A DNA stretch of 64,000 nt from Treponema sp. (lineage in GTDB: Bacteria > Spirochaetota > Spirochaetia > Treponematales > Treponemataceae): contig JAGCNW010000005.1 in NCBI GenBank assembly GCA_017645785.1, positions 53,936-117,935 of the forward strand. Direction: 5' to 3'. Of this stretch, positions 41,851-53,411 are shown in pieces. The notes beneath the pieces are model-generated. The model worked only from the letters and a program-made list of their open reading frames with translations, had not been told where the DNA came from and searched no databases. The translations under genes were made by a program, and so were the position numbers. Positions within the stretch are counted from its first letter, which is position 1. The number at the start of each line of letters is the position of its first letter.

Positions 41851-44800
41851 TTACAAGAAGTATGTCTTCATCAAGCCCTTGCCTTTGACTTCGATGTCTG
41901 TCGCGTCGCCGTAGTAAAAGGCCGTTTTTGTCTGCTCGTAAGTGGCGGTGGAAACGTGGACTCGCATTGGGTCGCCGGTGCTTTCCATTCGGCTGGCTAC
42001 GTTGACCGTGTCGCCCCAAATGTCGTAGATGAATTTTGACTTTCCGATTACGCCGGCGACCAAGTTTCCTGTGTTGATGCCCAAGCGGATTTGAACTTGG
42101 ACCGGCGAGTTTTTGTTGAACTCAACAACGTCGTGGATAAGGCCTTGCGCGAATTTTACCATCTTGACCGCGCCGCCGTTGTTTGCTTCTTCGGTAAGGC
42201 CGGTGGCGGCCATGTATGCGTCGCCGATTGTCTTTATTTTTTCGACGCCCTCGCGCTTGGCCCGTTCGTCAAACATAGAAATCATCTTGTTGAGCATCGT
42301 TACGACTTCTTCGGCCGTCATGCCTCCGCTCATTTTGGTAAAGCCTACGATGTCGGTGAACAAAACCGTCGCGTTGGGAAAGTTTTTAGCTATCGTGCGC
42401 TCGGGATGGTCGGTAAGCTCTGCCGCCACTTCTTTTGGAAGAATGTTGAGCAAAAGGCCTTCCGCCTTTTCGTTGGCGATTTTAAGGTCGCGGGTTCGCT
42501 CGGCGACTTTTTGCTCCAATTCCTTTTGGTAGCGTTTCATCGAGCGCCACTTTAGCCAAACGCCAAATCCTGCCAAGCCTGCGATCGCAAGGAAAAGCAA
42601 AATCCAAAAGCGCTTGAGTTGCCAAATGTAAGGCTCCTTTATGATCGTTATCGGATCCGAAGGCTCGCTTTGTACGTCGTCGGCGTTTTGCGATTTTACG
42701 GTAAAGTAATATGTTCCCGGCTTAAGGTTGGTGTACGAAACGTTTCGCAAGTTGGACCAGTTTGAGTAGTCGCTTTCGAATCCGCCAAGCTTGTAGCTGA
42801 ACTTTATTTGTTCCGATGAAATGAAACTTAGGCCGGTGAATTTTATGCTAAGGCGCTTTGCCGACGGAGGAAGGATGATTTTTTCTCCGGCGTAATCCTT
42901 CTTTGCGTTGTCAACGGCGTATTCCTGGATTTCGATTTTTGGGGCGCTGTTGTTTTTTCCAGCCTTGACTGGATCGTAAATTGCAAAGCCGTCAATCAAA
43001 GTGAACCAAAGCCTTCCCGCCGAATCTTTCATCGAAAGCGAAGTCGCGGTGACGCCGCCAGAAACAAGGCCGTCCGAAGCGCCGTAACCGGTCACGTTGA
43101 GACGGTCAAGGTTTCCTGACAAAATTTTGTCTATGTCCAAAAGGGGAACGGAAAGGACGCCCTTGTTGCTTGTAAGCCAGGCGGTTTGCGTGTAGTCAAA
43201 AAGCATTTGAAAAACGCCGTCCGTTCCAAGGCCACTGGCGGCATTCAAGTTTTGGAAGGTGTCCTTGTCTTCGATGTATTTGGAAACGCCGGTTCCGGTT
43301 GTAATCCAAAAGCCGCCTTTGTAGAGTTCTCCAATCTTAAAAATTACGTTTCCCGAAAGTCCGTTCTCCGACGTGTATCGCTTTACGATTTTTTTGTCGT
43401 TAAGAACGTAGATTCCGCCGCCGTCAGTTCCAACCCAAATCTGGCCCTTTTTGTCTTCGTAAATCGCCATGATGAATTCGTTTGCAAAGCCGTTGTCGCG
43501 CGTGATGTTCGTTATGCGCGCGTTGTCCCGCTCTATAATGCTAAGGCCTTGTGTCGTTCCGACATAATAGTCTCCGTTTGCGGCTTTTATCGCCGTGCGG
43601 CATTTTAGTCCGGCCAAGCCTTCTTTTTCTGTCCACGCGCTGATTCTTCCGCTTGGCGACACTTTTATAAAGCTGCGCTTTGAATAGCATGAAACCAAAA
43701 GCTCGTTGTCGCTTGTCATCCTGACTTCGCGGATGCGGGAGCCCTTTGTGTATTGCGTGATTTCGTTCGTCACGAACTTGTTGTCCTTGTAGCAGTAAAC
43801 TCCGTCGTCCGCTCCAATCCAAACAAGGTTGCGCGCTGTGTCTTCGCAAATCGCGTTTACCGCGGTGTGCATGCTGACCGTTCGGAATTTTCCTTGGCTC
43901 ATTTTTTCTATGCCGCCGCGGTTGTAGGCTATCCAAATGTTTCCTTCGCGGTCTTGCATGACTTTGTTGACGTAGTCGTCGGCGACTCCGTTGCGCTTGT
44001 CGTAGTATGTGTATTTTCCGTTGTGAACGATTGTAATGCCGCTGTCGCCGGCAAACCAGTAGTCGCCGTTGTCGTCCTGCATGACGCAGTTCATTACCGT
44101 TCCTACGGCGTGGTCGTGGCCAACATCAAACAACGTTTCTTCCGCGTCCTTTATGCGCACGGCGTAGTGGGGAGCGACGCCAAACCAAAGCGCTCCGCTC
44201 TTGTCCTGGGTCACTTCGTTTACGGAAGGGTCCTTTATTTTTGTAATGCCAGTGAATTTTGTCACGGTTTTGTTTGTGTAGACAAAGAGTTCGTTTGCGA
44301 TGGAAGTGGAGATCCACACGCGGCCCGCTGTGTCGCAAAAAAGTTTTGAAACTTGAATCGTGTATTGGCCCAGTTCTTCAAGGCCTTCTGGAATCACGAT
44401 GCGGCGTTCCGGAGTGAGGTAGCAAAGGCCTGACGCCGTTCCCAGCCAAATGTTGTTGTCGTGGTCTTCGCATATCGCGCGGATTGAGTTGTGGGGGAGG
44501 CCGTCGTCTTTTGTGAATTTTATCGTCTCGCCTTCGGGCGTCATGCAAGTGACGCCTTCGTCATTGTGGCCAACCCAAATGTTGTCCTTTGAGTCTTGGA
44601 AGATCGAGCGGACGGCGGTAAAGTCGTATTTGGGGTCAAGGCTTCGGTTGAAGTTTACGAATTCCACTCCGTCAAATCGGACAAGGCCGTCGTAGGTTCC
44701 TATATAAATGTAGCCTTTTTTGTCCTGCATTATGTCGGTTATCGTCATGCCTGGAAGCCCGTCCACAGTCGTAAAGGCGCGGTGGACAAAGTCGTTCAAA

Positions 44801-44895
44801 AATGACTGGTCAACTGTTCCTCCAGCCGCTGACTGGCAAAAAGCCGAATAAAGGCAAAAAGCCGTAAAAGCCAATGAAAACAAAATTTTCTTCAT
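41851..44895 (-). CDS. periplasmic two-component-type propeller fused to a class III adenylate cyclase
   Basis: The 1014-residue protein has a signal peptide, about fourteen propeller repeats (segments such as GYIYIGTYDGLVRF, NIWLGTASGLCYL, QIWVGTDGGGIYV), a Y_Y_Y domain (about 690-745), one transmembrane helix (about 762-783), a short coiled coil and a C-terminal class III cyclase (about 840-1010). The cyclase keeps both metal Asp residues (FTDIVGF, IGDAYM), Lys in KIKTIGD and Asp in YDIWGD, which favour ATP, and Asn/Arg in VNVASRM. It should sense a sugar or similar ligand outside and make cAMP inside. The usual histidine kinase output is replaced by a cyclase. TATAAT lies eight bases before the ATG. 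Confidence 0.93.
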   Translation of the reverse strand: MKKILFSLAFTAFCLYSAFCQSAAGGTVDQSFLNDFVHRAFTTVDGLPGMTITDIMQDKKGYIYIGTYDGLVRFDGVEFVNFNRSLDPKYDFTAVRSIFQDSKDNIWVGHNDEGVTCMTPEGETIKFTKDDGLPHNSIRAICEDHDNNIWLGTASGLCYLTPERRIVIPEGLEELGQYTIQVSKLFCDTAGRVWISTSIANELFVYTNKTVTKFTGITKIKDPSVNEVTQDKSGALWFGVAPHYAVRIKDAEETLFDVGHDHAVGTVMNCVMQDDNGDYWFAGDSGITIVHNGKYTYYDKRNGVADDYVNKVMQDREGNIWIAYNRGGIEKMSQGKFRTVSMHTAVNAICEDTARNLVWIGADDGVYCYKDNKFVTNEITQYTKGSRIREVRMTSDNELLVSCYSKRSFIKVSPSGRISAWTEKEGLAGLKCRTAIKAANGDYYVGTTQGLSIIERDNARITNITRDNGFANEFIMAIYEDKKGQIWVGTDGGGIYVLNDKKIVKRYTSENGLSGNVIFKIGELYKGGFWITTGTGVSKYIEDKDTFQNLNAASGLGTDGVFQMLFDYTQTAWLTSNKGVLSVPLLDIDKILSGNLDRLNVTGYGASDGLVSGGVTATSLSMKDSAGRLWFTLIDGFAIYDPVKAGKNNSAPKIEIQEYAVDNAKKDYAGEKIILPPSAKRLSIKFTGLSFISSEQIKFSYKLGGFESDYSNWSNLRNVSYTNLKPGTYYFTVKSQNADDVQSEPSDPITIIKEPYIWQLKRFWILLFLAIAGLAGFGVWLKWRSMKRYQKELEQKVAERTRDLKIANEKAEGLLLNILPKEVAAELTDHPERTIAKNFPNATVLFTDIVGFTKMSGGMTAEEVVTMLNKMISMFDERAKREGVEKIKTIGDAYMAATGLTEEANNGGAVKMVKFAQGLIHDVVEFNKNSPVQVQIRLGINTGNLVAGVIGKSKFIYDIWGDTVNVASRMESTGDPMRVHVSTATYEQTKTAFYYGDATDIEVKGKGLMKTYFL

Positions 44896-44969
44896 AATAT
44901 TCAATTATATAGCAAAATCCGCAAAAAATAAAGTTTTTTTGCGGCGTCTTCAACAATATTCCCCCTATC

Positions 44970-44998
44970 TTGAACAATTCCCCCAAAATCATTAAAAT
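44970..44998 (+). promoter_or_regulatory. citrate synthase promoter
   Basis: TTGAAC (44970-44975), 17-base spacer, TAAAAT (44993-44998), followed by a leader of about 45 bases and an AGGAGA ribosome-binding site. Confidence 0.65.
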
Positions 44999-45050
44999 AT
45001 TCTTTTAATAAAAAAGAGCGAGCCGCTCAAAAAATGACGAGGAGAATGCC

Positions 45051-46408
<1,358 letters not shown>

Positions 46409-46412
<4 letters not shown>

Positions 46413-47161
46413 CGGAACGCTTGGACAAAATTCTTTCGCACGCCGGTTTTGGCACGCGAAAGGACGCAAAGAAAATTCTTCGCAAGGGCCTTGTGACCGT
46501 AAACGGAGAGGTGGTCCGCGACTTTGACTTTAAGCTTGACTTGGAAACGGACGAGCTTTGCGTTGACGGCGAGCGCGTTCAAAGCGAGCAGTTCCTTTAC
46601 TTGATGATGAACAAACCCGCCGACTATGTTTGCGCAAACAAGGACGGCCTTCACGAAACGGTTTTTTCGCTTTTGGAAGATTGCTACAGAACTCCGTATT
46701 TTGAAAGCCACTTGCATTTGGTGGGCCGCCTTGACATCGACACGGAAGGGCTTTTGCTTTTTACAACTGACGGCGACCTTACGCATCGCCTCATCAGTCC
46801 AAAAACTCTGTGCCCTAAAAAATATTTTGTCCGTTTGGAACGGCCTGTCGCGCCCGACGCGCGCGCTGGCATTGAAAAAAAATTGCAGGAAGGAATTCTT
46901 GTTCCGCCGGAAGACAACGAAAAAGAGTTTAAGGCGCTTCCCGCAAAAATTGAATGGACAGAGAATGACGACGAAGTTTTTCTAATTATAAACGAAGGAA
47001 AGTATCACCAAGTGAAGCGAATGTTCGCCGCGCTTGAAAACCAAGTCGTTTACTTAAAACGAGTTCAAATTGGAGGCCTTTGCCTTGATCCAAGCCTTGC
47101 GCCCGGAGAATACAGAAAACTGACTGCGGAAGAAGTCGCGGCTTTGGAGCCGCGATACTAG
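46409..47161 (+). CDS. 16S rRNA pseudouridine synthase, RsuA/RluB family
   Basis: GTG 46409 overlaps the citrate synthase stop. The 250-residue protein has an N-terminal S4 RNA-binding domain (RLDKILSHAGFGTRKDAKKI) and the catalytic domain with the nucleophile Asp in GRLDIDTEGLLLFT, followed by KKYFVRLE and YHQVKRMF. It converts a uridine of ribosomal RNA to pseudouridine. The RsuA and RluB members differ in target, and sequence alone does not decide. Coupling to citrate synthase is odd and may only reflect genome packing. Confidence 0.92.
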
Positions 47162-47194
47162 AATAGAAAGATTTTTTTTGTTATACTTTTTCCT

Positions 47195-47980
47195 ATGATT
47201 AATACAGAGGAAAATTGGAAAACAACCGATTTAAATCCTGATAGTCTTTGGCTCATAGACAAACGTGATAGTTCCGGCAAACACGAAAATAACTATCACG
47301 GCAACTTTGTTCCCCAAATTCCTAATCAATTAATTCGCCGGTACACAAATAAAAAGGATACAGTTCTTGAACTTTTCACAGGTAGCGGCACTACTCTTTA
47401 CGAATGTGAAAAACTCAATCGTCATTATATTGGGTTTGATATAAACAAAGATATGATTAGTCATATAAACAAGAAAATGATAGGAACAAAAAATATTCAT
47501 TTTTGCATAAATGAATGTGATGTGACTAATACAAAAAAAATGAGTTTAGTTATGGAGAAAGTTTTAGCACATAGAAAAATAGGTGCTGCTGATTTTCTTA
47601 TAGCTCATCCGCCTTATATGGATATAGTAAAATTTACTGAAAAAAAGGAAGACTTGTCAAACATATCTAATTTACAAACTTTTATAGAATTGTTTACGCT
47701 TTCTATGAAGAATGGTTTGACATACCTTGGAAAAAATAAATATTTTGCCGTTGTAATAGGTGATGTATATAAAAAAAGTGAAGTGATCCCTTTAGGGTTT
47801 TATGTTATGAATTCAATAAAACAAAATTTTAAAGTAAAAATGAAAGGGATCATTGTAAAAAATATTGAAGGTAATCGTGGAAAGCTAGGGTCACAGGGCA
47901 TCTGGAAATATCGTGCTCTTAACAGTGATTACTACTTATTCAAGCATGAATACATATTTGTTTTTAAGAAGGAATTCTAG
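47195..47980 (+). CDS. DNA methyltransferase (beta-class, N4/N6-amino)
   Basis: The 261-residue protein has the motifs of amino-group methyltransferases in circularly permuted order: motif I as VLELFTGSGTTLYECEKL, and motif IV as LIAHPPYMDIVKF (HPPY for the usual DPPY/SPPY). It should methylate adenine N6 or cytosine N4 in a host-protecting site. TATACT lies seven bases before the ATG. It is the first gene of a four-gene AT-rich island; the HNH nuclease gene starts two bases after its stop. Confidence 0.85.
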   Translation: MINTEENWKTTDLNPDSLWLIDKRDSSGKHENNYHGNFVPQIPNQLIRRYTNKKDTVLELFTGSGTTLYECEKLNRHYIGFDINKDMISHINKKMIGTKNIHFCINECDVTNTKKMSLVMEKVLAHRKIGAADFLIAHPPYMDIVKFTEKKEDLSNISNLQTFIELFTLSMKNGLTYLGKNKYFAVVIGDVYKKSEVIPLGFYVMNSIKQNFKVKMKGIIVKNIEGNRGKLGSQGIWKYRALNSDYYLFKHEYIFVFKKEF

Positions 47981-47981
47981 T

Positions 47982-48671
47982 ATGGGAAAGCAAACACAAA
48001 TCGAGCTCTTTTTAGAATTGGCAAAACCTGACAAAAGAACTGGAGTAAGCCGTTGGGTAAGTAAAACAGAATTTGTTGGAAAATATAAGGATTTAATGTT
48101 TCAAAATGGCTGGTCTTGGGGGCGTGGTGATGGTCAATTAGCAAAGATGTTCATTCTGGAAAGATCTCCCGCGCATGGAGCCATTGAAAAAGTTCGAACA
48201 AATGGATTTAACACTGAGGATAAATTCAATCAGGCTATTCGCAGTGACATAAAAGAATTCTACAAAAATAAAAAATGTGTAATGCTTGGTGTTTGCGGTT
48301 CTTCTGTAAATACACGAATTGAAGTTGACCATAAAGATGGTAGAAAAGCAGATTCACGTGTATCTGACAAAGCCACACAAAAATTAGATGATTTTCAACC
48401 TCTTTGCAAAGCAGCCAATGATGTCAAGCGCCAAATTTGTAAAGAATGCAAAAAAACTGACAAACGATGGAATGCAAAAAATTTAAAAGGAAATCCATAT
48501 TCATTTTATGAAGGCGATGAAAATTATACAGAAGAATTAGGTTGCATAGGTTGCTATCAGTATGACCCGGTGGCTTATAGAAAACAGAGTGCAAAACGAA
48601 TTGCTAAAGAAGCTTCAAAAAACACAACAGAGTTTATTATGAAAAAATTATATGGAGATGACGAGGAATGA
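47982..48671 (+). CDS. HNH restriction endonuclease
   Basis: The 229-residue protein has an HNH core in its second half: TRIEVDHKDGRKADSRV, then DDFQPLCKAANDVKRQICKEC, with a zinc-binding Cys set (CKEC, CIGC). The N-terminal half (GVSRWVSKTEFVGKYK, NGWSWGRGDG) probably recognises DNA. Position next to a methyltransferase makes it the likely cutter of a type II restriction-modification system. AAGAAGGA precedes ATG 47982. Its stop overlaps the next gene (ATGA). Confidence 0.85.
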   Translation: MGKQTQIELFLELAKPDKRTGVSRWVSKTEFVGKYKDLMFQNGWSWGRGDGQLAKMFILERSPAHGAIEKVRTNGFNTEDKFNQAIRSDIKEFYKNKKCVMLGVCGSSVNTRIEVDHKDGRKADSRVSDKATQKLDDFQPLCKAANDVKRQICKECKKTDKRWNAKNLKGNPYSFYEGDENYTEELGCIGCYQYDPVAYRKQSAKRIAKEASKNTTEFIMKKLYGDDEE

Positions 48672-49837
48672 CAACACATGTTTTCATTGTTGATGATAAC
48701 ACGTTTAAGTACCATCTTGAATATATGTTTGCAGGAACCGGTGCAAAAGACAAAATTATAGATTTTAATAATACAAAAAATTCACAGCTTCATCATTCTT
48801 CTGAAGCAGGCCTTGTCGGTATGATGGCAGATGGATGTCGTGTAAGAAAAGATGACCTTATAATCTTTTATGTACAAGAGGAATCTAAAAAACATGAGGG
48901 ATTATTTTTTGGAATATTTCAAGCAACAGAAAATGGAATTTTTTTAGACAATAATGATAAAAAACAATTTCTAAAAAAAGAATTAAAAAAATCATTGACT
49001 TTTAGATTACGAATTAAACCATATCAAACAGAAAGAACAAGAATAACAGAAGTTTATCCATGTGGTGTAACAGAATGGGAAGCTTTAGATGAAATCAAGA
49101 ATATTTGTCATCCAAATCAAATGCTATGGAGTTTGATTTATAGAAAACTAAAAGGTAATCGTGGTAATACGATGATTACTATTTATGAATCAGAACGCTT
49201 ATTTGATTTAATACGCGAAAAGAACAATAATGCACCTCTTAATTGTAAAAACACATCATTAAGCTATGATTCAAATAATTGTACAATTATTACATCAAAA
49301 GAAAGTTTTGATTATATAGGCCGACAAGAGGAAATAAATATTTTCCCTCGCTTAATGGAGAAATATAATTCTGGTAAAGCTCACGAAGCGCATTTACAAA
49401 TGTATATAACACAAAATCTTGGCTGCGGAACAAATAAAAGTTTAGATGAGGCTTTAGGAATAAATAATAAATCAATAGAATGGCTGGGGAACGAAGTATC
49501 CTGCGGTGTTGGAATGCAACGTATTGATGTTATGTTCTCAATAGAAGAATCTGAAACACAAAGATATTTATTCCCTATTGAATTAAAAGCTGTTCCTGCA
49601 TCTGAAGATAATACACGACAATTGACAAGATATATCGATTGGATTGAACAATACTATAAACCGAATAGAATAAGTACAATTCAACCTGTTTTAATATGCA
49701 AAAAAGGAAAAACAATTTCAAATAATGTTAAAAAAACTTTTTATGAATTTAATAAACGAAAAGGCATTCTTCCGCTAAAATATATTGAATATGAAATAAA
49801 AAATTTTGAAATAGTTTTTAATAATGAGAGGTATTAA
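48668..49837 (+). CDS. EVE-like N-terminal and NucS/DUF91-like nuclease C-terminal protein
   Basis: The 389-residue protein looks two-domain. Residues 1-155 (HVFIVDDNTFKYHLEYMF, GCRVRKDDLIIFYVQ, HEGLFFGIFQATENGIF) resemble an EVE/PUA-like domain of the type that reads modified bases. Residues about 230-389 (MQRIDVMFSIEESETQRY, LFPIELKAVPASEDNTRQ, LTRYIDWIEQYY) resemble the RecB-like nuclease core of NucS/DUF91 (Asp, then E-x-K, then Q). It may cut DNA by itself or be a second nuclease of the island. Both assignments are by pattern only. It overlaps the HNH gene by four bases. Confidence 0.65.
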   Translation: MTTHVFIVDDNTFKYHLEYMFAGTGAKDKIIDFNNTKNSQLHHSSEAGLVGMMADGCRVRKDDLIIFYVQEESKKHEGLFFGIFQATENGIFLDNNDKKQFLKKELKKSLTFRLRIKPYQTERTRITEVYPCGVTEWEALDEIKNICHPNQMLWSLIYRKLKGNRGNTMITIYESERLFDLIREKNNNAPLNCKNTSLSYDSNNCTIITSKESFDYIGRQEEINIFPRLMEKYNSGKAHEAHLQMYITQNLGCGTNKSLDEALGINNKSIEWLGNEVSCGVGMQRIDVMFSIEESETQRYLFPIELKAVPASEDNTRQLTRYIDWIEQYYKPNRISTIQPVLICKKGKTISNNVKKTFYEFNKRKGILPLKYIEYEIKNFEIVFNNERY

Positions 49838-49839
49838 AA

Positions 49840-50841
49840 ATGAACTACATTGGGTCAAAACTAAAACTTTGTCAAAATTTCCTTCCCACTACTATTAAAT
49901 CAGTTTGTGGAGAAGATTTATCTCAAAAAACATTTTGTGATATCTTTGCTGGTACTGGTATCGTAGGTCGCACTTTTAAAACCTCTGTAAAGAAAGTTAT
50001 TTCAAATGATGTAGAATATTATAGTTATGTACTTAATAAAAACTACATAGAAAATCACCGCGAACTTCAAAATAAAGATGATTTATTGGATGAACTAAAC
50101 AATCTTTCTCTCATTGAAGATGGTTTTATTTATAAAAACTATTGCCTTGGAGGAAATGGAGAACGGCAGTATTTTTCTGATAGAAATGGGAAAAAAATTG
50201 ACACAATGAGAACTGCCATAGAGACATGGAAACAGGAAGGCCGCATTTCAGATAATTTATATTACTTCCTCCTTTGCAGTCTTCTTGAATCCGCTGATAA
50301 AGTTGCAAATACGGCTTCTGTTTATGGAGCATTTCTCAAAAACCTTAAGAAATCAGCACAAAAAGAATTGATTCTAGAACCTGCTGAATATGAATTGAAT
50401 GAAAATGAACATCAAGTATTTAACAAAGATGCAAATGAACTAATTAAAGAAATTGAGGGAGATATTCTTTATCTCGATCCTCCTTACAATACTCGTCAAT
50501 ACGGTGCAAATTATCATATGTTGAATACAATTGCAGAGTACAAACCTTTTATTCCGAGCGGGAAAACAGGCTTAAGAAAATATACTCGTTCAAAATATTG
50601 CTCAGCCGCTTCTGTAAAAGAAGAATTTGAAAATCTTATAAAAAATGCAAATTTCAACTATATTTTTCTTTCTTACAATAATGAAGGTTTAATGTCTGTC
50701 GAAGATGTAAAATCAATTATGTCAAAATATGGAAAATATGGTTTAGCACAGACTGATTATCAGCGTTTTAAGGCAGATGCGAATCGTTTTAATAAAGCAG
50801 ATTCCACAGTAGAATATTTACATATTTTGGAAAAAAACTAA
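49840..50841 (+). CDS. D12-class adenine-N6 DNA methyltransferase
   Basis: The 333-residue protein has the alpha-class order: [10 protein letters not shown] at the N-terminus, motif [15 protein letters not shown], and motif [16 protein letters not shown] with DPPY. It should form N6-methyladenine. Two methyltransferases of different class in one island suggest an asymmetric recognition site, with one enzyme per strand. It starts two bases after the previous gene's stop. The island ends here and GC-richer DNA resumes with fhs. Confidence 0.9.
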   Translation: MNYIGSKLKLCQNFLPTTIKSVCGEDLSQKTFCDIFAGTGIVGRTFKTSVKKVISNDVEYYSYVLNKNYIENHRELQNKDDLLDELNNLSLIEDGFIYKNYCLGGNGERQYFSDRNGKKIDTMRTAIETWKQEGRISDNLYYFLLCSLLESADKVANTASVYGAFLKNLKKSAQKELILEPAEYELNENEHQVFNKDANELIKEIEGDILYLDPPYNTRQYGANYHMLNTIAEYKPFIPSGKTGLRKYTRSKYCSAASVKEEFENLIKNANFNYIFLSYNNEGLMSVEDVKSIMSKYGKYGLAQTDYQRFKADANRFNKADSTVEYLHILEKN

Positions 50842-50854
50842 TAGGAGAATTATC

Positions 50855-52537
50855 ATGACAGACATTGAAATCGCGCAGGCGAACGTAATGGCGCCCATCG
50901 AAGAGGTTGCCGCGAAAATCGGAATCCAAAAAGAAGACCTTGACCTTTACGGAAATTACAAGGCAAAGCTTAACTTAAAAAAATTGCGCGAGCTTCAGGC
51001 AAAGGCCGCGGACAAGTCCAAGCGCGGAAAATTGATTTTGGTGACGGCGATCACTCCGACGCCCGCAGGCGAAGGAAAGTCAACAGTTTCTGTCGGCTTG
51101 GGCGACGGACTTACAAAAATCGGAAAGAAGGCCGTCATCGCTTTGCGCGAGCCTTCGCTTGGCCCCTGCTTTGGCGTAAAGGGCGGAGCGTGCGGCGGCG
51201 GCTACGCTCAAGTCGTTCCGATGGAAGACATCAACTTGCACTTTACTGGCGACATTCACGCGATTTCTATCGCCAACAACTTGATCGCCGCCTTGATCGA
51301 CAACCATATCCAGCAAGGAAACGAGCTTGGCCTTGATCCCCGTTCCATCACATGGAAGCGCTGCGTCGACCTCAACGACCGCCAGCTTCGCAACATCGTT
51401 GACGGACTTGGAAAGCGCGTTGATGGAATGCCGCGCGAAGACCACTTTCAAATTTCTGTCGCGTCAGAGATTATGGCGATTGTCTGCCTTTCAAAAAGCA
51501 TCAGCGAGTTGAAGGAACGAATCGCAAACATCACGATCGGCCAAACATTCGGAAAGCGGCCTGTAAAGTTCGGCGAGCTTAAATGCCAGGGCGCCGTGGC
51601 TTCGCTCCTTAAGGACGCGATTCGCCCCAACTTGGTTCAGACTTTGGAAAAGACTCCGGCCTTCATTCACGGCGGCCCCTTTGCCAACATCGCGCACGGC
51701 TGCAACTCAGTCAACGCCACCCTTTGCGCGCTTGCCTCGGCCGATTACGTTGTCACCGAAGCGGGCTTTGCCGCCGACTTGGGCGCCGAAAAGTTTATGG
51801 ACATCAAGTGCCGCTCCGCCGGAATCTCTCCCGACGCGATTGTAATTGTAGCCACAGTTCGCGCGCTTAAAATGCACGGCGGCGTAGATAAAAAAGAACT
51901 CAAGACTCCCAACGTTGACGCGCTTAAGAAGGGCTTTGAAAACCTCAAGGTCCACTTGGAGAACGTCGCCAAGTTTGGCGTTCCGGTCGTTGTGGCCGTA
52001 AACAAATTCATCACCGACACTGACCAAGAAATCGCCGCCTTGCAGGAGTTGTGCGCGGCCAACGGCTCAAAGGCTGTTTTGTGCGAGGCTTGGGAAAAGG
52101 GCGGCGAGGGCGCGGCGGAACTTGCCAAAGCCGTTGTCGCGACGATCGACGAAGGCAAGGCCAACTTCCATCACTTGTACGAAAGCGACTTGCCGCTTGC
52201 CGAAAAAATCAAAAAGCTTGGCCACGAGATTTATCGCGCCAAGCATGTTGACTTTGAAGGAAGCTCTTTGAAAAAACTGCAAGAGTTCGAGGCGGCGGGC
52301 TATGGGAATTTCCCGGTATGCGTCGCCAAGACGCAAAACTCAATCAGCCACGACCCCAAGATGATTGGCGCTCCCAGCGATTATGTTTTCCCGATTCGCG
52401 ACGTTCAGCTTTACAGCGGCGCGGGTTTTGTCGTGGCGCTTGCCGGCGACATCATGACGATGCCGGGCTTGCCCAAAGCGCCCGCCGCCCTTAACATCGA
52501 CATCGACGACGACGGAAAGATTACAGGGCTTTTTTAA
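50855..52537 (+). CDS. fhs: formate-tetrahydrofolate ligase
   Basis: The 560-residue protein makes 10-formyltetrahydrofolate from formate, THF and ATP. Signatures are [20 protein letters not shown] (P-loop-like nucleotide site), [20 protein letters not shown], and GDIHAIS. The length is standard. It has a TAGGAG ribosome-binding site. It lies 13 bases after the restriction-modification island, with composition back to the genome norm. In Treponema this enzyme serves one-carbon metabolism and, in acetogenic species, CO2 fixation; no other Wood-Ljungdahl gene is in the window. Confidence 0.97.
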   Translation: MTDIEIAQANVMAPIEEVAAKIGIQKEDLDLYGNYKAKLNLKKLRELQAKAADKSKRGKLILVTAITPTPAGEGKSTVSVGLGDGLTKIGKKAVIALREPSLGPCFGVKGGACGGGYAQVVPMEDINLHFTGDIHAISIANNLIAALIDNHIQQGNELGLDPRSITWKRCVDLNDRQLRNIVDGLGKRVDGMPREDHFQISVASEIMAIVCLSKSISELKERIANITIGQTFGKRPVKFGELKCQGAVASLLKDAIRPNLVQTLEKTPAFIHGGPFANIAHGCNSVNATLCALASADYVVTEAGFAADLGAEKFMDIKCRSAGISPDAIVIVATVRALKMHGGVDKKELKTPNVDALKKGFENLKVHLENVAKFGVPVVVAVNKFITDTDQEIAALQELCAANGSKAVLCEAWEKGGEGAAELAKAVVATIDEGKANFHHLYESDLPLAEKIKKLGHEIYRAKHVDFEGSSLKKLQEFEAAGYGNFPVCVAKTQNSISHDPKMIGAPSDYVFPIRDVQLYSGAGFVVALAGDIMTMPGLPKAPAALNIDIDDDGKITGLF

Positions 52538-52542
52538 AAAAA

Positions 52543-52681
52543 AGATTGCCCGATCAAGTCGGGCAATGACAGTTGAGACTCACATGTCATTCCGCCGCTT
52601 CGCGTCGTTATGGCTAGGAAATTATTTACGCGCGCTCTCGCGAGCGCTGTCATTCCCGCGCTTGACGCGGGAATCTTTTTT
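52543..52681. repeat. REP-like unit cluster
   Basis: Units at 52543-52572 (GATTGCCCGA/TCGGGCAATGACA) and 52649-52681 (TGTCATTCCCGCG/CGCGGGAATCTTT), plus a partial unit near 52584-52600, between the convergent fhs and thrH genes. Same family as 983-1050. Confidence 0.75.
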
Positions 52682-53281
52682 TTACAATGCTCTTTTAATC
52701 GCCGCAAGCAAATCGGCGTATTCTTCAAAGGCGGGATACTGGGGGTAATCCTTTTTGATTTGCTCGGTGGAACGGAACAAAAAGCCCGCCTTGCTGGCCT
52801 GAATCATTCCAAGGTCGTTGAATGAATCGCCCGACGCGATTGTGTCGTAGCCGATTGACTGCAAGGCCTTGACGGTTGTTAGCTTGGACTTTTCGCATCT
52901 CATTTTATAGCCGGTGATTTTTCCGTCGGCGGCTACGACAAGCTCGTTGCAGAAAATTGTCGGCTGGCCCAACTTTTTCATCAAGGGCGCGGCGAACTGG
53001 CTGAAGGTGTCGCTCAAAATTATCGTTTGGCAAGTGGCGCGCAATTCGTCCAAAAATTCCTTTGCGCCCGGAAGCGGGTCGATCGTCGCGATGACGTCTT
53101 GTATTTCCTTTAGGCCCAAGCCCTTCTTTTCCAAAATGTCAAGGCGGAACTTCATCAACTTGTCGTAGTCCGGCTCGTCGCGCGTCGTGCGCTTTAGCTC
53201 AGGAATTCCTGTCGCCTCAGAAAAAGCGATCCAAATCTCGGGCACCAAGACCCCTTCCAAATCCAAACATGTAATAGTCAT
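52682..53281 (-). CDS. thrH: HAD-family phosphoserine phosphatase / homoserine phosphotransferase
   Basis: From ATG 53281 the protein is 199 residues and starts MTITCLDLEGVLVPEIWIAF, the HAD motif I typical of ThrH. Motif II-like TIILSDTFSQF and motif IV-like IASGDSFNDLGMI follow. ThrH moves phosphate between phosphoserine and homoserine, or simply hydrolyses phosphoserine. Minus-strand TTGCAA, 17 bases and TATTAT lie eight bases from the ATG, with no Shine-Dalgarno, so the message looks leaderless. Confidence 0.9.
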   Translation of the reverse strand: MTITCLDLEGVLVPEIWIAFSEATGIPELKRTTRDEPDYDKLMKFRLDILEKKGLGLKEIQDVIATIDPLPGAKEFLDELRATCQTIILSDTFSQFAAPLMKKLGQPTIFCNELVVAADGKITGYKMRCEKSKLTTVKALQSIGYDTIASGDSFNDLGMIQASKAGFLFRSTEQIKKDYPQYPAFEEYADLLAAIKRAL

Positions 53282-53411
53282 AATGCGGAATAATAGCGCA
53301 AGCAAAAGCGAATTGCAAGCGCAAGGAGAGGAACAAGAGTCCGGCAAATAAAATTTGACGGAGCGGAATATCCATGTTACAATTTTATATCTTTGAACAA
53401 AAGGAGTTTTT

